Origin: a bacterium
Lineage (GTDB): Bacteria > Myxococcota_A > UBA9160 > SZUA-336
Direction of reading: 5' to 3'
NCBI GenBank assembly: GCA_024226335.1
Contig: JAAELY010000234.1
Coordinates: 1 to 49,032 of the forward strand
DNA: 49,032 nucleotides
The notes under the pieces were generated by a model, which saw only the letters and a list, made by a program, of their open reading frames with translations, was not told the DNA's origin and did not search any database. How positions within the stretch are numbered: position 1 is the stretch's first letter; every line of letters begins with the position of its first letter. Made by a program: the position numbers and the translations under genes. Shown here in pieces: positions 23,934-33,439 of the stretch.

Positions 23934-25376
23934 ATGACGGAGGCCGCGCGCAGAAACGATGGCGATCCCGAATCCCCGCGGGCGGGTCGGCTCGAACTCG
24001 CGAGCGGCCAGATCGCACTCTACGGCGCGGTCAACCTACCGACCTCCGTGGTCGGGTTGCCGATTGCGCTCTACATCCCGGCCTTCTATTCGGAGAATCT
24101 GGGTCTCTCGCTCGCCGCCGTAGGTGGGCTCATCGCGTTGTCTCGCCTGACGGATGTGTTGACCGATCCCTTGATCGGAACGCTTTCCGACAACTGGAAC
24201 ACGCGCTTCGGAAGGCGCAAGCCGTGGATGCTCTGCGGAACTCCGCTCAAGCTCCTGGCGTTGTGGATGCTCTTCGTACCCGACAGTCGCTTTGCGCACG
24301 CAATCTGGAGTGGTCTGGGCGGCGACCCCTCGGGTGGCATCAGCAATATCTATTTCTTCGTCTGGATCAGCGCGCTCTATCTGGGTTTCACACTCGTCGA
24401 TCTGCCCTATCGGGCCTGGGGTGCGGAACTGTCCAGCGATTACGACGGTCGTTCGCGCGTGACCGGCTGGCGCGAGGCGTTCGGTTACTGCGGCACGCTG
24501 ATGTCGTTGATCATTCCGCTCTTGCTGGCGTTCGCCTTCGAGCGACCCGGGGCGTCGAATGCGCTGTTTGGTGTGGCGGTCGCGGTCGTGATTCTGATGC
24601 CGATCCTGACCGCGCCCGCGCTGATGTTCGTGAAGGAGCCAGACTCCGAGCCCGTTCGCTCCGAACGCGTGGGCACGATCGAGGGGCTTCGCATCGTGTG
24701 GCGCAACGAACCGTTTCGTCGTCTGGTGATCTGCCTGCTCTTCTTCGTGGCTGCGATCAGCATGACGGCTTCGCTGTCGTTCTTCTTCGTGCGCCGGGTG
24801 ATGCTGGAGCCGTTCGATCGCTACGCCTTCTTCATTCTGGCCTACTATCTTTCGAGCACGCTCGCCATACCAATCTGGCTGCGCATCTCTGCACGACTGG
24901 GTAAGCACCGCACGGTGGTGCTTGGGATCGGCTGGCTCTCGCTGTGGAGCGCTTTCATTCCGCTGCTCGGTCCGGGCGACTTCTGGATCTTCTTCGTCCT
25001 CATGCTGCTCAAGGGCTCGTCGATCGGCGCCCTGGCTTTCCTGCCCACGTCGATGGCGGCCGATATCGTGGATCTCGACACCCTGCAAACCGGCGAGCAG
25101 CGCACGGGTCTGTACTTCTCGATCTGGGGCATGTTCAACAAGGCGGCCGTCGCCCTCGGCGTGCTCATCGCCACCAATGGTGTGGCCTGGTTCGGGTTCG
25201 ACCCGTCGAGTGAGACCAACGACGCGACCGCGCGAATGGCCGTTGCCTACCTGTACAGTGTGGTACCGGCCGGACTGGCCTGCATCGCCCTGCCGCTTCT
25301 CTGGCGCTACCCGTTGACGCGCGAGGTCCAGGCCGAAACTCGCGCGCGGATCGAAAGGGAGCAAAACGCATCATGA
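23934..25376 (+). CDS. MFS transporter, GPH family (sodium/sugar symporter type)
   Basis: A 480-residue twelve-span transporter. The GPH pattern is clear: LSRLTDVLTDPLIGTLSDNWNTRFGRRKPW after helix 2, LPYRAWGAELSSDYDGRSRVTGWREAF in the first half, and MAADIVDLDTLQTGEQRTGLYFSIWGMFNKAA in the second. Members co-transport glycosides, uronides or other organic anions with cations. The substrate is not readable. Its stop overlaps the start of the phosphodiesterase gene as ATGA, so the two are coupled and may handle related compounds. Confidence 0.88.
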   Translation: MTEAARRNDGDPESPRAGRLELASGQIALYGAVNLPTSVVGLPIALYIPAFYSENLGLSLAAVGGLIALSRLTDVLTDPLIGTLSDNWNTRFGRRKPWMLCGTPLKLLALWMLFVPDSRFAHAIWSGLGGDPSGGISNIYFFVWISALYLGFTLVDLPYRAWGAELSSDYDGRSRVTGWREAFGYCGTLMSLIIPLLLAFAFERPGASNALFGVAVAVVILMPILTAPALMFVKEPDSEPVRSERVGTIEGLRIVWRNEPFRRLVICLLFFVAAISMTASLSFFFVRRVMLEPFDRYAFFILAYYLSSTLAIPIWLRISARLGKHRTVVLGIGWLSLWSAFIPLLGPGDFWIFFVLMLLKGSSIGALAFLPTSMAADIVDLDTLQTGEQRTGLYFSIWGMFNKAAVALGVLIATNGVAWFGFDPSSETNDATARMAVAYLYSVVPAGLACIALPLLWRYPLTREVQAETRARIEREQNAS

Positions 25377-26704
25377 GTCTGTTTCGTCGAGTGCTCGTCT
25401 CAGTGCTTTCAGTCCTGCTTCTCGCCGTGCTCTGGTTCGCCTATACCGCGATCGCACCCTATGACCTGCCGGAATCGCGCCTCCTGCAAACAGGAAGACC
25501 CTTCCAGGTCGAGGTGCCCACCCGCCAGAACGATGGCCGCAGGGTCATCGTATTCGTGTTCGACGGTCTGTCTCCCGCCACCGTCGCGGCGGCGGATACT
25601 CCCCACCTCGACAGGATGGCGAGGGAAGGTGCGCACACACACGAGATGATGCCGGTGTTTCCCAGCCTTTCGCTGCCCAATCACTTCACGCTTTCCACGG
25701 GCTGTTATCCGGCTCGTCACGGGATCGTTTCCAATCACTTCCACGATCCGGAACGCGGCTTCTACGGTGTCAAAGGCGATGCGGATTGGATCCTCGAGTG
25801 CGAACCCCTGCACGTGGTGGCCGAACGGCAGGGGATTCGTTCCGCAGTGTTTGGCTGGGTTGGCAATACATCCTCCAGTCGCGGTCAACTCGCGAGTATT
25901 GCCGAACCGTTCCGCGTGCCCGTGCCAAGTCCGGAGCAGCAAGCGGATGCGATCATCGCGCAACTCGATGCGGATCTCTCGCCGGGTCTCATCGCCGCTT
26001 ATGTCACGGAACCCGATTCAACGGCCCACTCCGACGGACCGACGGGGCAGGCCACGCTCGAAATGGCACATCAGGTGGATGCACAGATCGGGCGCGTGCT
26101 CGCGGCCATCGAGGAGCGCGGTCTGAGTCAACGGGTCAGCCTGATCGTGACGACGGATCACGGCATGGTCGACGTCAAAGGCATGCTCAATGTGGACGGC
26201 ATCGTGCGCGAGGCGGGCGTCAAGGCGCGCGTGGTCGGCGAGGGTGTCATGGGACATCTCTATCTCGACGATCCAGAAGAACGGGAATCGGCCCGGCAGG
26301 CGCTTGCAGGTGGCGAGCACTACACGGTCCTGGACCCGACGAATCCGCCCAGCTATGCGCGGATTGGCCACCACTCTCGTCTGGGTGATCTGGTGATCGT
26401 ACCCGACGAAGGTTACTGGCTGGCTGATCTGGCTCACTTTCCCTGGTTCTTGCGTTGGGCGAGCTATGTGAGTGGTGAGCTGATTGAAAGCGAACGCTTC
26501 AAGGGCATGCACGGTTACGATCCCGAAAAGGTTCCCGGTGTTCGATCTGTTTTCTACGCCTGGGGAGCTCAAGTGCCCCCGGGTATCGAGTTGCAGGAGA
26601 TGCGCAGTATCGACGTGCATCCAACCGTGACCTTCCTGCTCGGAATCCAGCCCGGTTCGCCGATCGACGGTCGCGCGCACAGCGAAATCGCAAGAGGGCT
26701 CTGA
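25373..26704 (+). CDS. Nucleotide pyrophosphatase/phosphodiesterase-like protein
   Basis: A 443-residue alkaline-phosphatase-superfamily enzyme of the ENPP/AP type. Residues 1-29 form a signal anchor (VLSVLLLAVLWFAYTAI). Metal and catalytic landmarks are Asp64 (VFVFDGLS), the nucleophile region PSLSLPNHFTLSTG with Ser100 at the Thr/Ser position, DSTAH (Asp215, His219), TDHGM (Asp262, His263) and the C-terminal HGYD. It should cleave phosphodiesters or pyrophosphates with two zinc ions on the outer face of the inner membrane. The ATGA overlap with the GPH transporter suggests hydrolysis and uptake are linked. Confidence 0.88.
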   Translation: MSLFRRVLVSVLSVLLLAVLWFAYTAIAPYDLPESRLLQTGRPFQVEVPTRQNDGRRVIVFVFDGLSPATVAAADTPHLDRMAREGAHTHEMMPVFPSLSLPNHFTLSTGCYPARHGIVSNHFHDPERGFYGVKGDADWILECEPLHVVAERQGIRSAVFGWVGNTSSSRGQLASIAEPFRVPVPSPEQQADAIIAQLDADLSPGLIAAYVTEPDSTAHSDGPTGQATLEMAHQVDAQIGRVLAAIEERGLSQRVSLIVTTDHGMVDVKGMLNVDGIVREAGVKARVVGEGVMGHLYLDDPEERESARQALAGGEHYTVLDPTNPPSYARIGHHSRLGDLVIVPDEGYWLADLAHFPWFLRWASYVSGELIESERFKGMHGYDPEKVPGVRSVFYAWGAQVPPGIELQEMRSIDVHPTVTFLLGIQPGSPIDGRAHSEIARGL

Positions 26705-26765
26705 TCCCGCTGCTGGCTGGCGAGCTGTTAGACTGACAGATCGAACAAGTCGCCGAGGTGTATCG

Positions 26766-27626
26766 ATGAGTGTCAAAGACCGGAAGATTGCTTTCATCAC
26801 AGGTGCCGCGAGTGGGATCGGGCGGGCCACGGCCGAATGCTTCGCTGCGCAAGGTTGGTGGATTGGTGCCGCGGATCTGAACACTGAAGGCCTCGAAAAG
26901 CTGCGCGAAGTGCTCGGCAAGGACAATTGCCGAACCTGGAAGCTGGACGTAACCGACAAGTCGGCCTACGACGCAGTCGTCGCCGAGCTCGCCGACGAGA
27001 CGGGTGGCCAACTCGATCTGCTCTACAACAACGCCGGGATCGGTGCTGGCGGATTCTTCGAGGATGTTCCGATCGAGGTGAGCCTGAAGATCGTCGATGT
27101 CAATCTCATCGGCGTCATCAACGGGATCTACGCCGCGTTGCCGCTGCTCAAGGCCACGCCCAACAGCTTGTGCTTCAGCACCTCATCGTCGGCGGCCACC
27201 TATGGTGCACCCCATCTCGCCGTCTACGCGGCGACCAAGTTCGCGGTGAAGGGCTTGACCGAGGCGCTGGCCGTCGAGCTTTCGCGTTGTGGCGTTCGGG
27301 TTGCAGACGTGCTGCCCGGGCTCATCGACACACCGATCCTCAGCGAATCTCCGCTCTACATCGATGGCAAGAAGCAGCCCACGGAAGGTCGCATGGTAGG
27401 CGCCGACGCACCCAAGGAAGGTCCGTTCCGCCTGGTTTCACCCGACATGGTTGCCGAGGCCGTGTGGCGCTGCTACGAGGGCGATCCGCGCATGCACTGG
27501 TACGTGCCCGACGGAATCGAAGACATCGACAAGGCGAAGGCCGCTTCTCCCGAAGGCATGCGCGACACGCGCATCGCGATGCAGAAGGCGGGCGCCGCTG
27601 CTCGCCAAGGCAAGTCGGAAGAGTGA
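26766..27626 (+). CDS. SDR family oxidoreductase
   Basis: A 286-residue classical short-chain dehydrogenase: TGAASGIG at 12-19, NNAG at 88-91, the catalytic Ser in the STSSSAA region, and Tyr154-x3-Lys158 (YAATK). The C-terminal extension is longer than usual and lysine-rich. It reduces or oxidises a hydroxyl or ketone using NAD(P). ATG 26766 follows a GAGGTG ribosome site. The VOC gene starts five bases after its stop, so they form a pair. Confidence 0.9.
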   Translation: MSVKDRKIAFITGAASGIGRATAECFAAQGWWIGAADLNTEGLEKLREVLGKDNCRTWKLDVTDKSAYDAVVAELADETGGQLDLLYNNAGIGAGGFFEDVPIEVSLKIVDVNLIGVINGIYAALPLLKATPNSLCFSTSSSAATYGAPHLAVYAATKFAVKGLTEALAVELSRCGVRVADVLPGLIDTPILSESPLYIDGKKQPTEGRMVGADAPKEGPFRLVSPDMVAEAVWRCYEGDPRMHWYVPDGIEDIDKAKAASPEGMRDTRIAMQKAGAAARQGKSEE

Positions 27627-27630
27627 TCCC

Positions 27631-28269
27631 TTGAGTCAGGTGAAATCGCTGAGACTTGACCACATCGTCTACGCGGTTCCCGACCTCCCGGCCGCGGTCG
27701 ACGACCTGGAGAAGCGACTCGGTGTGCGGCCCAGTGCGGGTGGCAAACACGAAGGTCTCGGGACGCATAACGCTCTGCTCGCGCTTTCCGAAGATGCCTA
27801 CCTCGAAGTGGTCGGTCCCGACTCCGAGCAGCCCGAACCTGCCAATCCGCGTCCGTTCGGCATCGACTCACTGACTTCTGCGCGCATCGTGACCTGGGCT
27901 GCGCGGTCTGAAGATCTCGACGCGAGTATCGCGCAGGCGAAGCGGGCGGGTTTCGACACCGGTCTGGTGCTCCCGCTCAGCCGGCGGACACCGGAAGGTG
28001 CACTGCTCGAGTGGCGTCTCACCATTCGAAGCGAATTCGCGGGCGATGGGCTGGTTCCGTTTCTGATCGACTGGGGAACGACGCCGCACCCTGCGAGTGC
28101 GGCCGCATCGGGCTGCAAGCTGGTCGGGTTGCGCGCAGAGCATCCCGAACCTGCGCAGGTGCTCGCCGACCTCGAGGCTCTCGGAGCATCGCTGCCCGTC
28201 CAACGCGCTGCGCGAGCAGTGCTCGTCGTTGAACTGGAGACACCTGCTGGCCGGGTCCAACTCCGCTGA
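27631..28269 (+). CDS. VOC/glyoxalase-like domain protein
   Basis: A 212-residue protein whose N-terminal LRLDHIVYAVPDLPAAVDDL and GTHNALLAL, then YLEVVGPD match the glyoxalase-like (Glyoxalase_3) group of the vicinal-oxygen-chelate superfamily. His and Glu in these strands are the usual metal ligands. The substrate is unknown. I use the TTG at 27631 with GGAAG upstream; a GTG at 27640 is an alternative. Confidence 0.8.
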   Translation: MSQVKSLRLDHIVYAVPDLPAAVDDLEKRLGVRPSAGGKHEGLGTHNALLALSEDAYLEVVGPDSEQPEPANPRPFGIDSLTSARIVTWAARSEDLDASIAQAKRAGFDTGLVLPLSRRTPEGALLEWRLTIRSEFAGDGLVPFLIDWGTTPHPASAAASGCKLVGLRAEHPEPAQVLADLEALGASLPVQRAARAVLVVELETPAGRVQLR

Positions 28270-28278
28270 TCGCGTCGC

Positions 28279-30075
28279 CTACCGCGCTTCGATCCAGCCC
28301 ATCAATACGTCGTCGAGCACTTTGAGTGGCAAAGACCCGTTGGCCAGGATGGCGTCGTTGAAAGCGCGCAGATCGAACTCATCGCCCAGTCTCGTGCGGG
28401 CGCGTTCTCTGAGTTCCAGGATCTTCAGTTGGCCGATCTTGTAGGCGCAGGCTTGACCGGGGAGGACGATGTAGCGTTCGATCTCGGCCGTCGCGTCACC
28501 GCGGGGCAGGCCCGCGTTCTCGATCATGAACTCGATCGCCCGCTCGCGAGTCCAGCGTTTGGCGTGAATGCCGGTGTCCACGACGAGTCGCACGGCGCGG
28601 AAGAGTTCCGCCGAAAGTCCGCCGAGTTCATCAAAAGCCGTTTTGTGCAATCCCGCCTCCATGGCGATCCGCTCGGCGTACAAAGCCCATCCCTCGATGA
28701 AGGCCGTCATCGGCATGAAGCGGCGGAAGTGGGGCAAGTCACTCGTTTCCATCGCCAGGGCGATCTGCAGATGGTGTCCCGGAACCGCTTCGTGAAAGCT
28801 CAGTGTGCGCATGCGGAAGCGCTGTACCTCTGAGACATCGCGGAGGTTGGCGAAGAAAACGCCCGGTCTCGATCCGTCGAGAGAGGGAGGCTGGTAGTAG
28901 GCGCCCGCAGAGCCCGCTTCCTTGAAGACGGGCACGCGCTCTACCTCGACGGGCGCTTCGGGAAGGCGGCCAAACATTTCGGGTAGGCGTTTGCCTACTT
29001 CAGCGATGATCCCGCGATAGTCGCGCAGAATTTCCGCGCGTCCCTCGTCCGTGTCGGGGTACAGGAAGCGGGGTTCGCGATTGAGTTGAAGCAGAGCTTC
29101 GATCGGCTTGTCGGAACGCAGTCCCTGGGCGGCGAGGATGCGGCTCATCTCGCCGTGGATGCGTTCGATTTCGGCCAGCCCGATCCGGTGGATCTCGTCG
29201 GGCGTCTTGTCCGTCGTCGTGTGCCAGCGAAGTGCCCAGCGGTAGTAGGCCTCGCCATCGGGATGCTTCCACACGCCGTCGTCGTCATTGGCTCGTGCGG
29301 CGAGTTCCGCACTCGTCGCGGCAAGGCGTCGATATCCCGGCTGAACGATTTCCTCGATCTGTTCGCGCAACTCCTGCAGAAGAGCTTCGCGCGTGTCGGG
29401 CGAGATCTCGGAGATCTCGTCGAGGGCGCTCGCGAGCTTGCTGTAGAGAACGTTCTGCTCGGTCGGAGTGCTGGCGAAACTCGCGGCCTCGCGTTCCACC
29501 GCCTCGAGGACGAATCGCGGTGGCAGGAATCCACGCTCGGCGCGCGCGAGAACGGCTTCGCGCATCTGCTCGAGTGCGATTTCGAACTTTCCGACGCGGG
29601 CCAGGAAGTTTCGCGCGTCCCGTTCATCATTCACCTGGTGAATATTGACCATGAAGTCCGGGAGTCCGCTCTGCGAACCCTGGAACTGATTGAGTGGGTA
29701 GGTGTGGTACAGAAATGCGCGCCCCGCCTGCTGAGTGCTGAGCAACCAATCCAAGACGTCGTAGGACAACTGTTGTTCGGCAGAAAGTTCGGCGCGGTCA
29801 TAGGCGTGCAGACCCGATCGGATCTGGTCGACCCGATCGAAGATCGCTTCGTCGCCTGCGACCGAATAGTCCTCGAGATCATCCGAGTAGAAATCCAGAC
29901 CGTACGCCTCGAGTGGCCGGGCGTACGACAGCAGTGCTGGATGTTCGGCGACAGCCGTGACCAGGCTGCGCAGAAAGAAGTGGTCAATCGACCAGGGCGT
30001 GCCCCAGAGTGTCGGAATCAGGAACACCAGGGCCGCGACGAGGCCGACGGCGCCGATCTGGAGCACTCGAATCAT
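28279..30075 (-). CDS. DUF885 family metallopeptidase-like protein
   Basis: A 598-residue protein with an N-terminal membrane anchor or signal (IGAVGLVAALVFLIPTLW). The DUF885 hallmark SFHEAVPGHHLQ is at about 427-437 and EGWALYAER at 461-469; together they give the zinc-binding His/Glu set of this gluzincin-like group. It is probably an envelope-located carboxypeptidase-like zinc hydrolase; several relatives degrade peptides. ATG 30075 has GAAGAGG upstream. It stands alone, ending nine bases from the convergent VOC gene. Confidence 0.87.
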   Translation of the reverse strand: MIRVLQIGAVGLVAALVFLIPTLWGTPWSIDHFFLRSLVTAVAEHPALLSYARPLEAYGLDFYSDDLEDYSVAGDEAIFDRVDQIRSGLHAYDRAELSAEQQLSYDVLDWLLSTQQAGRAFLYHTYPLNQFQGSQSGLPDFMVNIHQVNDERDARNFLARVGKFEIALEQMREAVLARAERGFLPPRFVLEAVEREAASFASTPTEQNVLYSKLASALDEISEISPDTREALLQELREQIEEIVQPGYRRLAATSAELAARANDDDGVWKHPDGEAYYRWALRWHTTTDKTPDEIHRIGLAEIERIHGEMSRILAAQGLRSDKPIEALLQLNREPRFLYPDTDEGRAEILRDYRGIIAEVGKRLPEMFGRLPEAPVEVERVPVFKEAGSAGAYYQPPSLDGSRPGVFFANLRDVSEVQRFRMRTLSFHEAVPGHHLQIALAMETSDLPHFRRFMPMTAFIEGWALYAERIAMEAGLHKTAFDELGGLSAELFRAVRLVVDTGIHAKRWTRERAIEFMIENAGLPRGDATAEIERYIVLPGQACAYKIGQLKILELRERARTRLGDEFDLRAFNDAILANGSLPLKVLDDVLMGWIEAR

Positions 30076-30171
30076 CTAGGACCTCTTCAGCATGACCAAA
30101 TTCGGGGACGATGGAAGCCCGCCGGCGGCCACCCTTATAGCAGTCGGTCGATGATCCGCTCAACATCTAGA

Positions 30172-31119
30172 TCAGCCCCGCACGCGCAGAGCGTCGAGCT
30201 TCCCCGGAGCGATGATCGTGCTCAACAGGATCAATCGACCGTCGCGATCGAGTCCTCCAAGACTGGCGAATTCGGGGGCGTAACCCGGACGGGGATCCTC
30301 GTTGCGACCCACGAATGCCGGAAGTCCATTGAGTTCGCGGAGTTCGACTTCGGGCTGTGCATCCCGCAGGAGTCTGACGTGGAAGCGGGCCACCCGGCGG
30401 ACTCCGGTGACGGGTCTGCGCGCCGCGAAGAAGCGGCCCCCGCCGTCGTTGAGGACTCGCACGTCCTCGGCCAGGAGCTTCTCCATCGCGGCGGGATCGC
30501 GTTGCACCATGTGCAGCAGGAATCGCGACAGCACGTCGCCCGTGCGCGCTCGCAGAGCGTCGTTGAACGGCACGCGATTTGCGTCGTAATCGGCCATCGT
30601 GGCGCGCGCGCGGCGATGGATCTGCCGTACATTGGATTCCTGAAGATCGAGAGCTTCTGCTGTCTCGGCCGCGGAGTACTCAAACACATCTCGCAATAAC
30701 AAGACCGCGCGTTGATTCGGATTCAGCTGTTCCAGGGCCACCAAAAAGGCGTAGGACACCGACTCGAGTAGCGCGTAGTTGTTCTCAGTCGAAGGCGGTT
30801 CGTAGGCACGTTCTTCTTCCGGCCAGTCGCTGGTGTCGATCGGTTCGGGGAGCCACGGTCCGATGTACGGAGCGGCCTGGCGTCGGCGCAGGTGATCGCG
30901 GCTGAGGTTGGTCGCTACGCGCATCAGCCAAGGCCGCCAGTCGCGCGAGGTATCGCGAGGAGGGCGATCCAATGCGCGCGCGAAGGTCTCCTGGACGAGA
31001 TCTTCGGCGTCACTGGCCGATCCAGTCATGCGATAGCAGAGTCCCCAGATCGTGCGCTGATGGGCGATGTAGGCCTCGCTGAGATCACTTTCTCGCGATA
31101 GGTCGCTCACGCCGCTCAC
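30172..31119 (-). CDS. ECF41-type RNA polymerase sigma factor
   Basis: A 315-residue sigma-70 family protein: region 2 (SDAEDLVQETFARAL at 36-50), region 4 (QLNPNQRAVLLLRDVFEYSAAETAEAL) and a SnoaL-like C-terminal domain. It has the ECF41 signatures WLPEP at 89-93 and DGGGR at 225-229, and a variant of the NPDKL motif (APGKL at 304-308). In ECF41 the C-terminal domain replaces a separate anti-sigma factor and tunes activity. GTG 31119 overlaps the oxidoreductase stop as GTGA, so the two are coupled. GTG 31110 is an alternative start. The target promoter is probably that of its own operon. Confidence 0.88.
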   Translation of the reverse strand: MSGVSDLSRESDLSEAYIAHQRTIWGLCYRMTGSASDAEDLVQETFARALDRPPRDTSRDWRPWLMRVATNLSRDHLRRRQAAPYIGPWLPEPIDTSDWPEEERAYEPPSTENNYALLESVSYAFLVALEQLNPNQRAVLLLRDVFEYSAAETAEALDLQESNVRQIHRRARATMADYDANRVPFNDALRARTGDVLSRFLLHMVQRDPAAMEKLLAEDVRVLNDGGGRFFAARRPVTGVRRVARFHVRLLRDAQPEVELRELNGLPAFVGRNEDPRPGYAPEFASLGGLDRDGRLILLSTIIAPGKLDALRVRG

Positions 31120-32414
31120 GCCGCTCGCGTACCTGCGACAGCTGAAGCTGCCGCTGCGAGACCCGCGCGCTTTCCGCTTGCCAGCGAGGCATCGGCGAGC
31201 TGACCTTCGTTTCCGACCCAGTCGCCAGCCACGTAAAGTCCGTTCATGTGCTCGACGGCAGGTCCCGGCCGCCCAGAGAGACCGCCCTTGCCTGCGCTGA
31301 CCACGGCGTGGCTGACGCGCAGATCGTTCAGCAGCTTCTTTGCGACCAGGGCTTCGCGCCATCCGGGTTGCATGCTGTCCATGACACTTTCGAGTTGGGC
31401 TTCGAGCGCGGTGCGTTCGGGTTTTTCTCCCGGCTCAAGGTAGCGCGCGACATGGAGCACTACACCTCCCTCCGGCGCGAGCTTGCATGCTCCCGAGTGA
31501 ACAGAGAAGTAGAAAGGCTCGTCGATGCCGAGGCAGAAGCGTTTGCGCGGAACGGGTAAATGGGTCAGGGCAATCTCCAGAGACGCGGCGCGAACGGGGA
31601 TGCTGCTTTCGGCCCATTCGCACAGTGTCGGATCCGATCCGGACGCGACCAATGCGCTGGCTTCGCCGGGTCCCATCGCGAGCACGACGGCATCGGCCTC
31701 GATGTCCCCATCGTCGAGTGAGAGGCCGCGCACGCCAGCATCGAGCACGACGCTCCGAACGCGTCTTCCTCTATGGATCTTTACGCCTGATTCGAGTGCC
31801 GACGAGACGAGTCCATCGACGAGCGATTGCCAGCCACCGTCGAGATACAGCACGCCGTCGAGTGCAGTTCGCAGCTGATCGAGGGCGCTACCTGCACTCT
31901 GGATGTCGGGTGCGTTCGTATAGCTCGCCAGGCGCACGAGTCCCCGCACCAGCTGCCGCGCGCGCTCGTTACTCAGCATGCGATCCAGTGCCTCAGCAAG
32001 CGATACACCGTTCAGAGGCGAAGTGTCCAGGCGGGGAAGCGAAGCCAACAGGCGGCCGATCTCCAGCTTTCCTCCCAGTCCCAGCAATCCGCTCGTGATC
32101 AAGGATACGAAGCCGGTTGGCAGTACATGAAGTTCACCGTTCAGGCGCGCGAGACTGCTGGACAATTCGGGTGAGCCTCCGCTCAATTCGACACCCAGTT
32201 CGTCGAGAACGGGTTTCCCGCACGAACCCAGGTAGAGTGCGTGGGGGCCCATGTTGAAGAGATATCCCCCGTCGTCCCGGGTGCGGGCGCGGCCCCCTGG
32301 CTGTGACAGAGATTCGAATACCTGGACACTCGCTCCTGCACGCGCCGCGTAGCACGCCGCGGCGAGACCTGCGAGCCCGCCACCGACGATTGCAACCCGA
32401 TTAGCATCAGACAT
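31116..32414 (-). CDS. FAD-dependent amine oxidase-like oxidoreductase
   Basis: A 432-residue flavoprotein. The N-terminal dinucleotide fold is VAIVGGGLAGLAAACYAARA with Glu34 at the end of strand 2 and the GG motif PGGRAR at 39-44. The C-terminal FAD motif is LYVAGDWVGNEGQLADASLASG. The layout matches protoporphyrinogen oxidase/phytoene desaturase-like enzymes, which oxidise amines or alkanes. ATG 32414 has GGAGAG upstream. It is the first gene of the operon with the ECF41 factor, fitting the known tendency of ECF41 genes to sit beside oxidoreductases. Confidence 0.88.
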   Translation of the reverse strand: MSDANRVAIVGGGLAGLAAACYAARAGASVQVFESLSQPGGRARTRDDGGYLFNMGPHALYLGSCGKPVLDELGVELSGGSPELSSSLARLNGELHVLPTGFVSLITSGLLGLGGKLEIGRLLASLPRLDTSPLNGVSLAEALDRMLSNERARQLVRGLVRLASYTNAPDIQSAGSALDQLRTALDGVLYLDGGWQSLVDGLVSSALESGVKIHRGRRVRSVVLDAGVRGLSLDDGDIEADAVVLAMGPGEASALVASGSDPTLCEWAESSIPVRAASLEIALTHLPVPRKRFCLGIDEPFYFSVHSGACKLAPEGGVVLHVARYLEPGEKPERTALEAQLESVMDSMQPGWREALVAKKLLNDLRVSHAVVSAGKGGLSGRPGPAVEHMNGLYVAGDWVGNEGQLADASLASGKRAGLAAAASAVAGTRAA

Positions 32415-32662
32415 GGTCTCTCCTTTTCCGTTTCCCGTTAACACGATTCAGGACCCGGATTCGTGACACGTCCTGCGAGAAAAGCCCGAACTGCATCAGC
32501 CGACGCATGGATCAGAACCCCAAAAGCCGTTACGTTACCGGCGGATAGCTGGTCGGCTCGTTGCGAATGCGTCCGTACCGGACGTATCTCGCCCAGGCGA
32601 GTGGTTGCGATACCAACACTCGAGTTCGGGCGGGACTCGATCTGGCCACACAGGGTAGAGCG

Positions 32663-33439
32663 ATGCGCGACAGGACTCCGGTGCTCGATGGTGCCGTCAA
32701 CCTGCGAGACTTTGGTGGCTATGCCACCACGGATGGAAGGCGAGTCAAGCGCCGCAAACTCTATCGCTCCGGTACGCTTGCTCATCTGTCCGACGAGGGA
32801 CGAGAAGCTTTTGAAGCTCTGGAAGTGGGATTGATCTGTGATCTGAGACGATCCGAAGAAAGGATCGAAGAACCCACACCGTTTCCACCAGACGCACCCC
32901 GTCGAGCCGAGATTTCCATCGATCCCGGCAGTGCGGTCGGTCTGCGCGAGAGCCTGGCCGACGGCGTTCTGGATCTGGGCTTCGAGGAGCGAATCGGATT
33001 CATGGTCGGGATCAACCGCGAGTTGGCACGAGATCACATCGATGACTACGCGCGCATGTTCGAATACCTGGTGGAGATGCAGGAGGGAGCTTTTCTCGTG
33101 CACTGCTCGGCGGGAAAGGATCGCACCGGTTTCGCCTGCGCCCTGGTGCTCCACGCGCTCGGTGTACCGGAAGAGACCGTTTTCGAGGACTATCTTCTCA
33201 CCAACGAAGTCATGGACTACGAGGGTTTCATCCTGCCCCGTGTACTGGCTCGCTACGATCAGAAGGAAGTTCCGGAACGCGAGTCGATCATGGCTCTGGC
33301 CGGGGTACGACCCGAGTATCTGAAGGCCGCCTACGATGCAATCGAGGCGGAGTTCAACGACGTCGAGCACTACATCGAACAGGCGCTGGGCCTGGATGCC
33401 GCCACCCGCGAACGACTGCGTGCGCGTCTACTCGAGTAG
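32663..33439 (+). CDS. Tyrosine/lipid phosphatase, MptpB-like
   Basis: A 258-residue protein-tyrosine-phosphatase-fold enzyme. The catalytic loop is HCSAGKDRTG (Cx5R). The N-terminal VNLRDFGGYATTDGRRVK followed by LYRSG is typical of the bacterial Y_phosphatase2/MptpB group, which can act on phosphotyrosine, phosphoserine and phosphoinositides; the extra Lys in AGKDR favours that. I start at ATG 32663; upstream in-frame residues to 32561 look non-coding. Its 3' end overlaps the convergent transporter by 12 bases. Confidence 0.88.
   Translation: MRDRTPVLDGAVNLRDFGGYATTDGRRVKRRKLYRSGTLAHLSDEGREAFEALEVGLICDLRRSEERIEEPTPFPPDAPRRAEISIDPGSAVGLRESLADGVLDLGFEERIGFMVGINRELARDHIDDYARMFEYLVEMQEGAFLVHCSAGKDRTGFACALVLHALGVPEETVFEDYLLTNEVMDYEGFILPRVLARYDQKEVPERESIMALAGVRPEYLKAAYDAIEAEFNDVEHYIEQALGLDAATRERLRARLLE

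Noticed and set aside
29086-30699. Long plus-strand frame opposite the DUF885 and ECF41 genes
   Set aside because: It spans two well-recognised genes on the other strand, has no domain, and is the usual antisense open frame of GC-rich coding DNA.
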